From NCBI RefSeq assembly GCF_958298935.1, contig NC_084944.1, forward strand, positions 17,453,679 to 17,517,678: a stretch of 64,000 nt of DNA, given 5' to 3'. Positions within the stretch are counted from its first letter, which is position 1, and each line of letters starts with the position of its first letter. The position numbers and the translations under genes are program-made. Shown here one piece after another: positions 45,251 to 54,613 of the stretch. Origin of the DNA: Phragmites australis (taxonomy: Eukaryota; Streptophyta; Magnoliopsida; Poales; Poaceae). Below the pieces are notes generated by a model. That model was not told the DNA's origin, did not search any database, and saw nothing but the letters and a program-made list of their open reading frames with translations.

Positions 45251-47484
45251 ATGGGTCGTGAGCGCACTGACAAGGGCAAGGGCAAGGTTGTTGAGAAGGC
45301 TAAGAGGACTCCAACTGAGAAGGAGTGGGAGAGAGCAAATGCAGCAGTGGATGCCTACAATAGGCAGCAGCAGGGGTAGGGGTTTGAGATCTGAGACACC
45401 GCTACACCTGTGCGTCGATCCACCTGCTCCCGTTCCACTAGAGGGGTGAGCTCGACGCCTTCCGGCCAATCAGGCAGCCGGAAGAGGGCTCGTCAGGAGC
45501 CGGAGCCCGAGGAGGAGGAGCAGCAGCAGCAGCAGTCAGGGGAGCCTTAGCCACGGGCGGAGAGACGTTTGCGTGACTTGACTTCCTACAAGTCACCAAA
45601 GGTCAAGAAGCTGCGGTTTGTACCTATTGACGAGTGGTTTCCTGAGGAGAGAGAAGAGGGAGCAGACCCGAGGTTCCATACCCTCCTGCAGGAGAGCTTC
45701 TTTGTTTCATATCAGAAGCTGAAGGTCAGTTTGAGCGTTCACAAGACGCTCAACTGGAGGTATATGGGGATAGCCGCAGGGGGAGCAGATGTGAGGTGCC
45801 ACTTTGACTCGATTCCAGGCCTTACAGATTTGCTGACAGATGTAGACCACTATGTTGAGGATTGGGTGAGAGTCTTCTATGCTACAGCTTGGATCGCAGA
45901 GGACAGATCTTTTGTGCAGTTCATGTTCCAAGGAGAGTTCCAGAGGTTGTACAGGACCGACATTCTCGAGGCTTTGAGGCTGCAGGAGTCTGACAGGAGT
46001 TTGCATGAGATTGTCTATCCAGGAGCCAGCGCTACTCGCCGTGGTCTGATTGGTGGGATCTTCCCGACGGATGACCAGATCCGACCTCTGCTCAGGCCAC
46101 CGTTCCCTCTCGGTTCTCGGAGACTGCCAGATATGCTGATACCGGAGGTGCGAGTCATTCACAATGCTCTGAGGCATAGCTTGCTATCGAGGATTGGGAA
46201 CGCAGAGTCAATCACCAGTCTTCAGCAGTGGCTGATTCTATCCATCTTCACTCACCAGCGGTTTCATATTGTGGACTTCATTCTGTGTGAGATCGAGGAT
46301 GTGATCGCCGATGGGATGACGATGGTCAGACAGCAGCCATATGCTCATATCATATCTTTCTTGCTTGCTCAAACCACTAGACCCCCAGAGTTCTTTGAGA
46401 CTTACGAGTCTTCTCGGTCTTTCAAGGTGTATGCTCCAGCTCCTCCTACTGACAGGCGTCGTGGTCAGCGAGCGATGGCTCACGCTCAGGAGAAAATCCC
46501 ACCTGAGGAGAGAGAGAGAGAGTTGCTGCTGAGGATGAGGCCCTTGCAGAGGCCGAGGCTGAGTTACCATAGGCATTCCTCGACATAGTCTCTGACAGTG
46601 ACTCAAACTCCGCGGACCAGGAGTTCTTGCCGCCTCTCCCACGTCGTCACGATCATGAGGCAGGCAAGTCTACTCAGGGTGCACAGCCTTCAGTGTCTCT
46701 TCCTTCAGCACCTGAGATGACTCCCCCAGTGCCACCTCCTGCTGCACAGTCTTCAGAATTTTCTCAGTTCCTGCAGCAGATGCAGCAGCAGCAGCAGATG
46801 ATGGTGCAGCAGCAGCAGATGATCCTTCAGCAGTAGGCAGCCCAGGAGGAGAGGCAGTTGAAGTATCAGGCTGATTTCGTTCGCCAGCAGGAGCAGCAGA
46901 CACTGATTATCCAGTCTCTCCAGCAGCAGCAGCAGGCCATGCTTGCAGCCCTTCAGCAGCAGCAGCAGGCTCTGTTGGCCGACAGGGAGAACAACACTCG
47001 GTTATTCTCATTTTTGCTCCAGCAGCCAGGGCAGCAGTTGCCAGCACTAGCTCCAGCACGAGCTCCAGTCCCCAGTCCCCTCCCTGGCGGCAGCACTAGT
47101 CTGCTCAGTACTCCGGAGTCCAGCTTTCCACTGTCAGCTCTTTTGGTCACTGGAGTTCTCTTAGAGCCTGTCGGGACATCTCAGAGGCCAGTGTTACCGT
47201 CATTGACTTCACCTCTGCCCACTGGTCCTCTGCGCTTCGAGGATACTCCACAGCCGACAGTTACCGAGCAGCAGCAGCCAGTCGTGCCTCCACCAGTCGC
47301 TAAGCCTGCACTTGATGAGCCAGATGCTACTCTTCAGTCAGTGCAGCATCAGATTGATGAGGTGACAGCAGCTGCGGGTCACAGTCCGTCCAGCTCAGAC
47401 TCCGAGGTCCACAGCTCTCAATTTGTCGTGGCACCTTCTTCGGCAGCGTCAGATCCTCAGTCTCCTCTAGCTCCGGATGCTTAG
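45251..47484 (+). pseudogene. Sirevirus extra ORF in the envelope position (Gln-rich, coiled coil)
   Basis: Starts at 45251 (MGRERTDKGKGKVVEKA) and continues, with stops at about 45377 and 45549, into the main domain from 45569: LRFVPIDEWFPEEREEG, NWRYMGIAAGGADVRCHF, RLYRTDILEALRLQE and GGIFPTDDQIRPLLRP. A one-base frame change near 46530 and stops near 46570 and 46836 follow, then the tail to 47484, with poly-Gln tracts and RQQEQQTLIIQSLQQQQQ, a likely coiled coil, and a Pro/Ser-rich end. It sits where some Sireviruses carry an envelope-like gene, but I see no signal peptide and no transmembrane helix, so 'envelope' describes only its position. Function unknown. Confidence 0.7.
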
Positions 47485-47521
47485 TCGTATCCTAGTTTCC
47501 TCTTTTTGGTGCTTCGATGCC

Positions 47522-47890
47522 AAAGGGGGAGAGTCTAGTGATAGGGGGAGTTGGTAGAGAGAGAATAGCTGGAGAGTCTAGTGAGGTTTTGATTCAGGGG
47601 GAGTTTAGGTTTTTGGGTAGTTAAGTTCGGATTGTTGGATCTTATGGTTTTTGATGTAATGACAGGCTATTTGGTTCTCTATATGGATGTGTTTCGCTTG
47701 TCATTACATTGTGTTTATTTTTATGCGCGCATAATTCTTATTTATACTAGCATGATAGGTCGTTGTAGCTCTACACTTTCTCTTGCTTAATTGATATATG
47801 CCGATAATTGCATAGTTTGGTAGGGTGCTCTTCAATTTCATATCTTTACTTCTAGTATGTGTTGTCATCAATCACCAAAAAGGGAGAGAT
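47522..47890 (+). promoter_or_regulatory. Multiple polypurine tracts of the Sirevirus
   Basis: AAAGGGGGAGAG near 47521-47532, ATAGGGGGAG near 47540-47550, TCAGGGGGAG near 47596-47605, and AAAAAGGGAGAGAT directly before the 3' LTR at 47891. Polypurine tracts prime plus-strand DNA synthesis; multiplication upstream of the 3' LTR is a described hallmark of Sireviruses. Confidence 0.75.
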
Positions 47891-49487
47891 TGTAGCATCT
47901 AGGCCCCTAGATAAGAGGTAAGAGTTTCGGTGATTAATGACAACCGTATCATTGTGACTAACGTATGCGTTTTGAACAGTATCAAAGAAAAAGAAAAACT
48001 TAGTTCACAATGATGCTTTGATACTCTTGGCCCTTTAAGCGCTTATATGGACAATCAAATGACCGGTGCATGAAGATTAAGGACCTTCTAGTTCTAAGTG
48101 TCATAAGGAGATGAATGACACTTAGAGTAGTATAGGTTCTATTTCTTTTTAGTCTTTTGACCGTACTATAAAGGGGGGGGGGGTTAAGAGTTGTAGCTTG
48201 ACCTAGGTGAGTCTAGACATAGTTGATGCACACTTGTGAATTTCTAGAGCTAGGTTGGTCATACAAGCTTTTGGTTCAGTGTCCAAGAAGTTAGAACTCA
48301 AGATTGTTTGAATTAGATAAATTCAGCGAAAATTCAACTCACCGGATGATCCTTTGTATGAAGAGTGTACTCACCGGAGTTTATTTTGGTCGAGGTCGGC
48401 AGAATTCTTTAGCTTGGTCAGGATGGTCCGGCGTTCGAGTGGTGAGATCACCGGAGCAATATTTGCAGTGCAGTCTCGGCTTGATTCTACACGCCGGATG
48501 GTCCAGCGTAGTGAAGAGTAAACACCGGATGATTTTATATAGAGAGGTTGCAAACTATTATCTGGCTGGTTTCAATGCGCCGGATGATCCGGCGTTAGTC
48601 CGGATGAAACGCCGGAGCTTTAACGGCTAATGGAACAGTTAACGGCTATTCTGTCAGGGGTATTAGCACCGAATATTCCGATGTGGAGAGAGTTATTCAC
48701 ACCAGACCTTCCGGCGTTAAGAAAAATTCTGGGTTGTTAGGCAACGGCTAATTCTTGATCCTTAGCCTATAAATACCCACTCATTTGGTCTCATAAGTGG
48801 CTCTTGCGACCCTGTAGCAGCTCATACACTTGGTGTGTCATTTAGAAGCAAGAGAGAGCACTTGTGTTTAATTTCAAGTACTTAGTTGAAGATTAAGGAC
48901 ATCTTTAGTGCTTGGAGAGTAACAAGTGTGCATCTAGCTGTTGTCTAGGCTTTGTCTTTATCAAGTGAAGCTTGAAGCTTGTTACTCTTGGTGGTTGGCA
49001 ACACCTAGACGGTCTTGGTGATCGAAGGTGTTCTCAGTGAGCTCTTGGAGGACTTGTGGGAGCCCCGGGAAGAGATGATGTACTTGGTTTGATGTCCGCC
49101 AATCCGGAGATGGAGAAGGGGCAATCAAGAGGGAGCACTTGAGTCTTGGTGACTCAAGGGGGAGCTACATCCTTGGTGGATGCTCCAACGAGGACTAGGG
49201 GGAAGTGCCAACTTCTCGAAACCTCGGGAAAAAATTGGTGTTCTCTTCTCCAACTATTTATATTCCCGCATTTTACTTTGAGTATCTTGGTTCTTGCAAG
49301 TCTTTTTTTTTTACCGTTCTCTCTCTTAGTTATCTTGCTTGTTTAGTTGCATTGTCCTAGTTTAAATCACATAGTTGCATTCTCTTTTATCTAGGCTAAG
49401 GTTGTTATTTGTTTTAGAAAGCGGTAGAAGTTTTAATTAGCGCCCAATTCACCCCCCCCCCCCGTCTTGGGCCATTCGATCCTTTCA
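47891..49487 (+). mobile_element. 3' LTR of the Sirevirus
   Basis: Begins TGTAGCATCTAGG directly after the polypurine tract and ends CGATCCTTTCA at 49487 (1597 bp). It contains GGTGATTAATGAC near 47930, a G-run near 48173, many CCGGATGATCCGG-type motifs at 48340-48740, a TATAAATA box at 48768-48775 and a C-run near 49451-49463. The overall plan matches the separate LTRs at 134-1620, 13845-14631 and 15590-16285, which belong to related but not identical families. Confidence 0.9.
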
Positions 49488-49760
49488 CTCTCAAGATAAG
49501 AGAAGTTGTTGGCCTTCGGAAGGAATTGTTTGGGGCCATATTTAAGGACCCCCAATGCTCTTGGCCTTATCAGCCTATGTCTGTGAATCTTAGGTCCTTA
49601 AAGGCCTCTCAAGTCTTCAGGCTCCTGAGCTCTCTAGAGCCCCAGTCTTCTAGAGCCTGGGCAAGCTCTCCGAAGCCTAGGGAATGGGTCATCAAGCCTT
49701 AGAGGAAATCCAGCCATAGGGGGCCCATGAGTCATCTATCGCCTACAAAGAAGTGACCGG
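49488..49760. repeat. Tandem triplication, unit 0, right part
   Basis: CTCTCAAGATAAGAGAAG through GAAGTGACCGG corresponds to 51969-52241 of unit A. It resumes immediately after the Sirevirus LTR and ends where the second LINE-derived copy begins, so it is the surviving right end of unit 0. Confidence 0.8.
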
Positions 49761-50660
49761 TATTATTATCACCCTCTAGTAGCTCTTTCACCTTGGCACA
49801 TTGGTACCATTTGAGCTCCTCTTGCCGCAATAAAAGTGCAAGCCTCTCATTGAGGTAATGCTTAAAGGCCACCTCAGTAGGTGTTAATGGATTATTTTCT
49901 ACCTTTTTGTCGAGCTCATCAACCTTATTGGCCAACTGTTTCTTTTCTTTCTTTAAAATTCCTGTTGTATGTTTAGCACATCCCCTCAAATATTGTCTAA
50001 GGGATCAGATTTTATTTTGCCATTTTTCAATGGGATTAGATCCCTGATGTTCACCTAGCCAGATGTTGACAACCGTCTCCTAGAAACCATCACGAATTAA
50101 CCATCCCAATTTAAATTTGAATGGAGGTTGTTTCCCATATTGGAAGGGAGCACCTGTATCGAGGAATAACGGAGTATGATTCGATCTTGCCTTATCCAAC
50201 ACCTCTACTGAGACCTTCGGGAATTTTACTTCCCATTTCGTACTCATCAGAATCCTATCGGAATTATCATTATTCTTGTCCTACGATTTCTGCATAATGT
50301 TAAAATCCCCACAATTAATATTGGGTCGGTTTCAACACTACAAACATGTGCTATTTCTGTTAAAAAGATGAACTTAAGGTCATCTTGAACCGGTCCATAG
50401 ACCGCTATTAAATATTTGTCAAGGAGAAAACTTGTTTTGATAAAGGAGGTAGAAAAAGATATATTTTCGTCAAACCAAAAGTTATGGATAGGGTTTGCCG
50501 TGTCAGAACCAGGTGTCGAGCATGCAAGTGGAACAAATAGAAAGCTAGCTTTAGATCGATGGCGCTCGGACCATTCCTTAAAGCAAATTGCACCTGCTGA
50601 GTACGTACGTAGGTACGTTCGTGGCCATGCAGACCGTGCTGAGTGCTGTCCGTGCTGTGC

Positions 50661-50682
50661 ATATATATATATATATATATAT
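50661..50682. repeat. (AT)11 microsatellite in unit A
   Basis: Eleven AT repeats between CCGTGCTGTGC and CGCTCAAAATCC; the orthologous position in unit B has 36 repeats. Confidence 0.95.
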
Positions 50683-51277
50683 CGCTCAAAATCCCATTAG
50701 ACGAAGCAGATTAGCTCGGAGAAAAGCTAAAGCGCTAGTGTCGAGTAGACAAATTAAAAGCGCGAAATGGACCGGAGCAATCCAAGCGAAATGTGATATA
50801 TGAACAATATATATCCATGCAGAGCTCAACGTGTACGTGCCAGCGGAAGTTTGGCTAGGCCAGCAGTGTACGTGCGCGCGGCTTATCCATAGTATGATGG
50901 AAAACGCACAACCCACCTACCCCCACGTTGTCATGCATGCCAAAGAGGACAGCAACTTGCATGTCGACTGTAGTACCTGCCGCTGCATGCTTAAATTTCG
51001 CAAGAAAACCTTGCAGAAATGGAAAACAACCGCTCTCGTCTCATTGAACGGAGCTTCATACAAAATTCGTAATCAAGGATCCCGTACTACTTAAAAACTC
51101 CCTATTAGAATTGGCCCATTTGAATCGGCTCCTTGGGAACTGATTCCGATATAGTATCAGAATGGGCTCCAAGACAACTCATCATAGTATTCTCCAGTTC
51201 ATTCATGGGATTGTGCTGCACGTACCCTTCGAAAATCACCATCACCCATTATTTAAATATACAACAGATTTATTTTT

Positions 51278-51760
51278 CGAGAACCTTTACAGTACACCAT
51301 AATACTAGATGATGGAGAGTATCATTGTTGTGATCTAACCGTCCATTTTAGTAGGTATTATTATAATTATCTTGATACCCTTAGGGGTAATTACGTTATT
51401 GACTGACCGGACTTCGGACCTTCGCCACCCATCATCGACCGACCGACGGAGGGTGGAAACCCTAATAAATGAAATGAACAGAATAAGTGAAAGCTTATCC
51501 GAAGAATAAACTAACATTTTGATCTTCCCTAATTAAACATATAATTTACAAGTTTATCATAGTTTTTTTTTCCAATCCTACCCTTATGATACCCATGATA
51601 CTCTTTAATGATACCCATGATACTCTTTAATGATACCCATGATACTCTTTAATGATACCTATGATACTGATGGGCGATAGAGTATCATTGGACCAATCTA
51701 AACCACCGGATGAAGAAAATGGACGGTATGCACTCATTTAGGTGTACTGTAAAAGTCCTC
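51278..51760. mobile_element. Complete TIR element (483 bp), hAT- or Mutator-like MITE
   Basis: Ends are GAGAACCTTTACAGTACACC and the complement of GGTGTACTGTAAAAGTCCTC, which pair at 18 of 20 positions. Flanks are TATTTTT at 51271-51277 and 51761-51767. Unit B preserves the empty site with a single copy, proving insertion. A 7-bp (possibly imperfect 8-bp) duplication suits hAT or Mutator families. No coding capacity. A truncated copy lies at 18110-18304. Confidence 0.85.
51587..51668. repeat. 22-bp tandem repeat inside the TIR element
   Basis: TGATACCCATGATACTCTTTAA repeats at 51587, 51609 and 51631, with a partial diverged fourth unit at 51653; period exactly 22. Confidence 0.9.
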
Positions 51761-51815
51761 TATTTTTTACTTTGGCATTTACCATCGGGATAAGGCTGCG
51801 ATAGATTATAGGTAA

Positions 51816-51968
51816 ACAATTAGGATATTGAATGTTAGGGGAAAGACCTCAGCCTGCAGATATTATTACAGGGTCTTCATCAAAAATTTCTCTAGAGCTC
51901 TTGGGCTAGCTCTGGATTCCCAGCCGGGGGTCCAGCTTTCGAAGATGGTGAACCTCTTTGGTCACTGT
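51816..51968. other. Unit segment present only between copies A and B
   Basis: 153 bases of noncoding sequence within unit A between the conserved ATTATAGGTAA and CTCTCAAG landmarks. The matching segment is deleted in unit 0 and lies beyond the CACTA insertion for unit B. Confidence 0.6.
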
Positions 51969-53136
51969 CTCTCAAGATAAGAGAAGTTGCTGACCTTTGG
52001 AAGGAATTGTTTGGGGCCATATTTAAGGACCCCCAATGCTCTTGGCCTTATCAACCTATGTTTGTGAATCTCAGGTCCTTAAAGGCCTCTCGAGTCTTCA
52101 GGCTCCTGAGCTCTCTAGAGCCCCAGTCTTCTAGAGCCTGGGCAAGCTCTCCGAAGCCTAGGGAATGGGTCATCAAGCCTTAGAGGAAATCCAGCCATAG
52201 GGGGCCCATGAGTCATCTATTGCCTGCAAATAAGTGACCAGTATTATTATCACCCTCTAGTAGCTCTTTCACCTTGGCACATTGGTACCATTTGAGCTCC
52301 TCTTGCCACAATAAAAGTGCAAGCCTCTCATTGAGGTAATGCTTAAAGGCCACCTCAGTAGGTGTTAATGGATTATTTTCTGCCTTTTTGTCGAGCTCAT
52401 CAACCTTATTGGCCAACTGTTTCTTTTCTTTCTTTAAAATTCCTGTTGTATTTTTAGCACATCCCCTCAAATATTGTCTAAGGGATCAGATTTAGTTTTG
52501 CCATTTTTCAATGGGATTAGATCCCTGATGTTCACCTAGCCAGATGTTGACAACCATCTCCTAGAAACCATCACGAATTAACCATCCCAATTTAAATTTG
52601 AATGGAGGTTGTTTCCCATATTGGAAGGGAGCACCCGTATCGAGGAATAACGGAGTATGATTCGATCTTGCCTTATCCAACACCTCTACTGAGACCTTCG
52701 GGTATTTTACTTCCCATTTTGTACTCATCAGAATCCTATCGGAATTATCATTATTCTTGTCCTACGATTTCTGCATAATATTAAAATCCCCACAATTAAT
52801 ATTGGGTCAGTTTCACTACTACAAACATGTGCTATTTCTGTTAAAAAAGTAAACTTAAGGTCATCTTGAACCGGTCCATAGACCGCTATTAAATATTTGC
52901 CAAGGAGAAAACTTGTTTTGATAAAGGAGGTAGAAAAAGATATATTTTCGTCAAACCAAAAGTTATGGATAGGGTTTGCCGTGTCAGAACCAGGTGTCGA
53001 GCATGCAAGTGGAACAAATAGAAAGCTAGCCTTAGATCGATGGCGCTCGGACCATTCCTTAAAGCAAATTGCACCTGCTGAGTACGTACGTAGGTACGTT
53101 CGTGGCCATGCAGACCGTGCTGAGTGCTGTCCGTGC

Positions 53137-53141
<5 letters not shown>

Positions 53142-53213
<72 letters not shown>
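53142..53213. repeat. (AT)36 microsatellite in unit B
   Basis: 72 bases of pure AT repeat at the position where unit A has 22. Confidence 0.95.
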
Positions 53214-53215
<2 letters not shown>

Positions 53216-53624
53216 CTCAAAATCCCATTAGACGAAGCAGATTAGCTCGGAGAAAAGCTAAAGCGCTAGTGTCGAGTAGACAAATTAAATGCGCGAAATG
53301 GACCGGAGTAATCCAAGCGAAATGTGATATATGAACAATATATATCCATGCAGAGCTCAACGTGTACGTGCCAGCGGAAGTTTGGCTAGGCCAGAAGTGT
53401 ACGTGCGCGCGGCTTATCCATAGTATGATGGAAAACGCACAACCCACCTACCCCCACGTTGTCATGCATGCCAAAGAGGACAGCAACTTGCATGTCGACT
53501 GTAGTACCTGCCGCTGCATGCTTAAATTTCGCAAGAAAACCTTGCAGAAATGGAAAACAACCGCTCTCGCCTCATTGAACGGACCTTCATACAAAATTCG
53601 TAATCAAGGATCCCGTACTACCTA

Positions 53625-53896
53625 GGACCTGTTTGTTTCAGCTAGAGATTCTGAAAAGCAGCTTATAAAAGCTGGATTGTGAAAAGCTTTTAGATTGTAG
53701 ATTCTAAAAAAAATTAATGGACAGTTTAGTAAAATAGACTTTCACAATCTATCAAAAGCTGAGGAAAACCAGCTTCTCAGATTCTCACAATCCAACAAGC
53801 AGATTTTAAAAAACTATAACCAAAAGCTGTCTATTTGTTTCAGCTTCGGATTATAAAAGCTGAAAATCAGAATCCGAAGCTGAAACAAACAGGGCC
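53625..53896. mobile_element. Tourist-type (PIF/Harbinger-like) MITE, 272 bp
   Basis: Ends GGACCTGTTTGTTTCAGCT and AGCTGAAACAAACAGGGCC form a terminal inverted repeat with one mismatch. Flanked by CTA (53622-53624) and TTA (53897-53899), a decayed 3-bp TTA duplication; unit A keeps the empty site. Its 3' end holds an internal hairpin with 19-bp perfect arms (53834-53852 and 53871-53889). No coding capacity. Confidence 0.88.
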
Positions 53897-54131
53897 TTAA
53901 AAACTCCCTATTAGAATTGGCCCATTTGAATCGGCTCCTTGGGAACCGATTCCGATATAGTATCAGAATGGGCTCCAAGACAACTCATCTTAGTATTCTC
54001 CAGTTCATTCGTGGGATTGTGCTGCACGTACCCATCGAAAATCACCATCACCCATTATTTAAATAGACAACAGATTTATTTTTTACTTTGGCATTTACCA
54101 TCGGGATAAGGCTGCGATAGATTATAGGTAA

Positions 54132-54400
54132 CACTACCGCAGAACAGGTGATCAGTGCCGATTCAAAAACGTGATCAGCATCAGTTTATGAATCAGCACT
54201 GATTAATCGGCACTGATAGTCAGTGACTATCAGTGTCAGGTATGGAACCGGCACTGAAAATCACTATCAGTGCCGGTTCTAGGTGAGAACCGGTAATGAT
54301 AGTGCACCTATCAGTGCCGATTGGTAATACCAATCGGCACTGATATGGGTGCCGTCAGTGCCGGTTGTTTGTTACCAATCGGCACTGATAGGTGCTTCCT
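54132..54400. mobile_element. CACTA element: left terminus and subterminal repeats
   Basis: Starts CACTACCGCAGAACAGG directly after TAA, a likely 3-bp target duplication judged from the empty site in unit A (GGTAAACAATT). It is followed by many copies of ATCAGTGCCGG / ATCGGCACTGATA words in both orientations up to about 54390. The genes inside run on the minus strand, so this is the element's 3' end. The opposite terminus is not in the window because a gypsy element interrupts the transposase at 61592. Confidence 0.88.
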
Positions 54401-54613
54401 ACCTTTTTTAAAAAAAACGTGGCGGTTGCCGTCAGTACAGTGCTATTTTCAAATTTTAGATGTTGCCGGAAATAGACACGCATACATATCAAGTTTCATC
54501 ACAGCATATATACACAAGCACATATAAATTTTATTTATAAAATATCATGTCTCGACACAATATATATATACACCGCATACTTATCAAGTTTCATTACAAT
54601 AATCTTATGGAGT

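Larger units (their letters stand above)
38169..49487 (+). mobile_element. 5'-truncated Sirevirus (Ty1/copia, Maximus/SIRE lineage), 11.3 kb
   Basis: A long copia element in the order gag, protease, integrase, reverse transcriptase, RNase H, spacer, an extra ORF in the envelope position, polypurine tracts, 3' LTR. Sirevirus features are the large size, long Lys-rich gag, extra 3' ORF, several polypurine tracts and CCGG-motif LTR. The 5' LTR, primer-binding site and gag N-terminus are missing; the break at 38168-38170 shares TG with the LINE sequence it joins. The 3' LTR border at 49487 abuts CTCTC of the triplicated unit. With no 5' LTR it cannot transpose on its own. Confidence 0.92.
49761..52241. 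repeat. Tandem triplication, unit A
   Basis: Full unit of 2481 bp, about 1990 bp without its insertion. It comprises the LINE-derived section (49761-50418), a non-LINE section with an AT microsatellite, and a right section (51969-52241). Relative to unit B it contains an extra 483-bp TIR element at 51278-51760 with a 7-bp duplication. It lacks unit B's Tourist MITE and CACTA element and preserves both empty sites. A and B share base differences from unit 0 (for example CATTGG versus CACTGG near the start). Confidence 0.85.
52242..54131. repeat. Tandem triplication, unit B (interrupted on the right by CACTA)
   Basis: Same order as unit A starting at TATTATTATCACCC. It carries an expanded AT microsatellite (53142-53213) and a 272-bp Tourist MITE (53625-53896), and lacks the 483-bp element of unit A. 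It is cut at ATTATAGGTAA (54131) by the CACTA element; the remainder of the unit would lie beyond the CACTA's far end. Confidence 0.85.

Noticed and set aside
45251..47484. True envelope glycoprotein
   Set aside because: No signal peptide, no transmembrane segment and no cysteine pattern of a glycoprotein; only the position is envelope-like.
52897..53334. 145-codon frame with a long Tyr-Ile repeat
   Set aside because: It is a translation of the (AT)36 microsatellite inside a duplicated LINE-derived unit.
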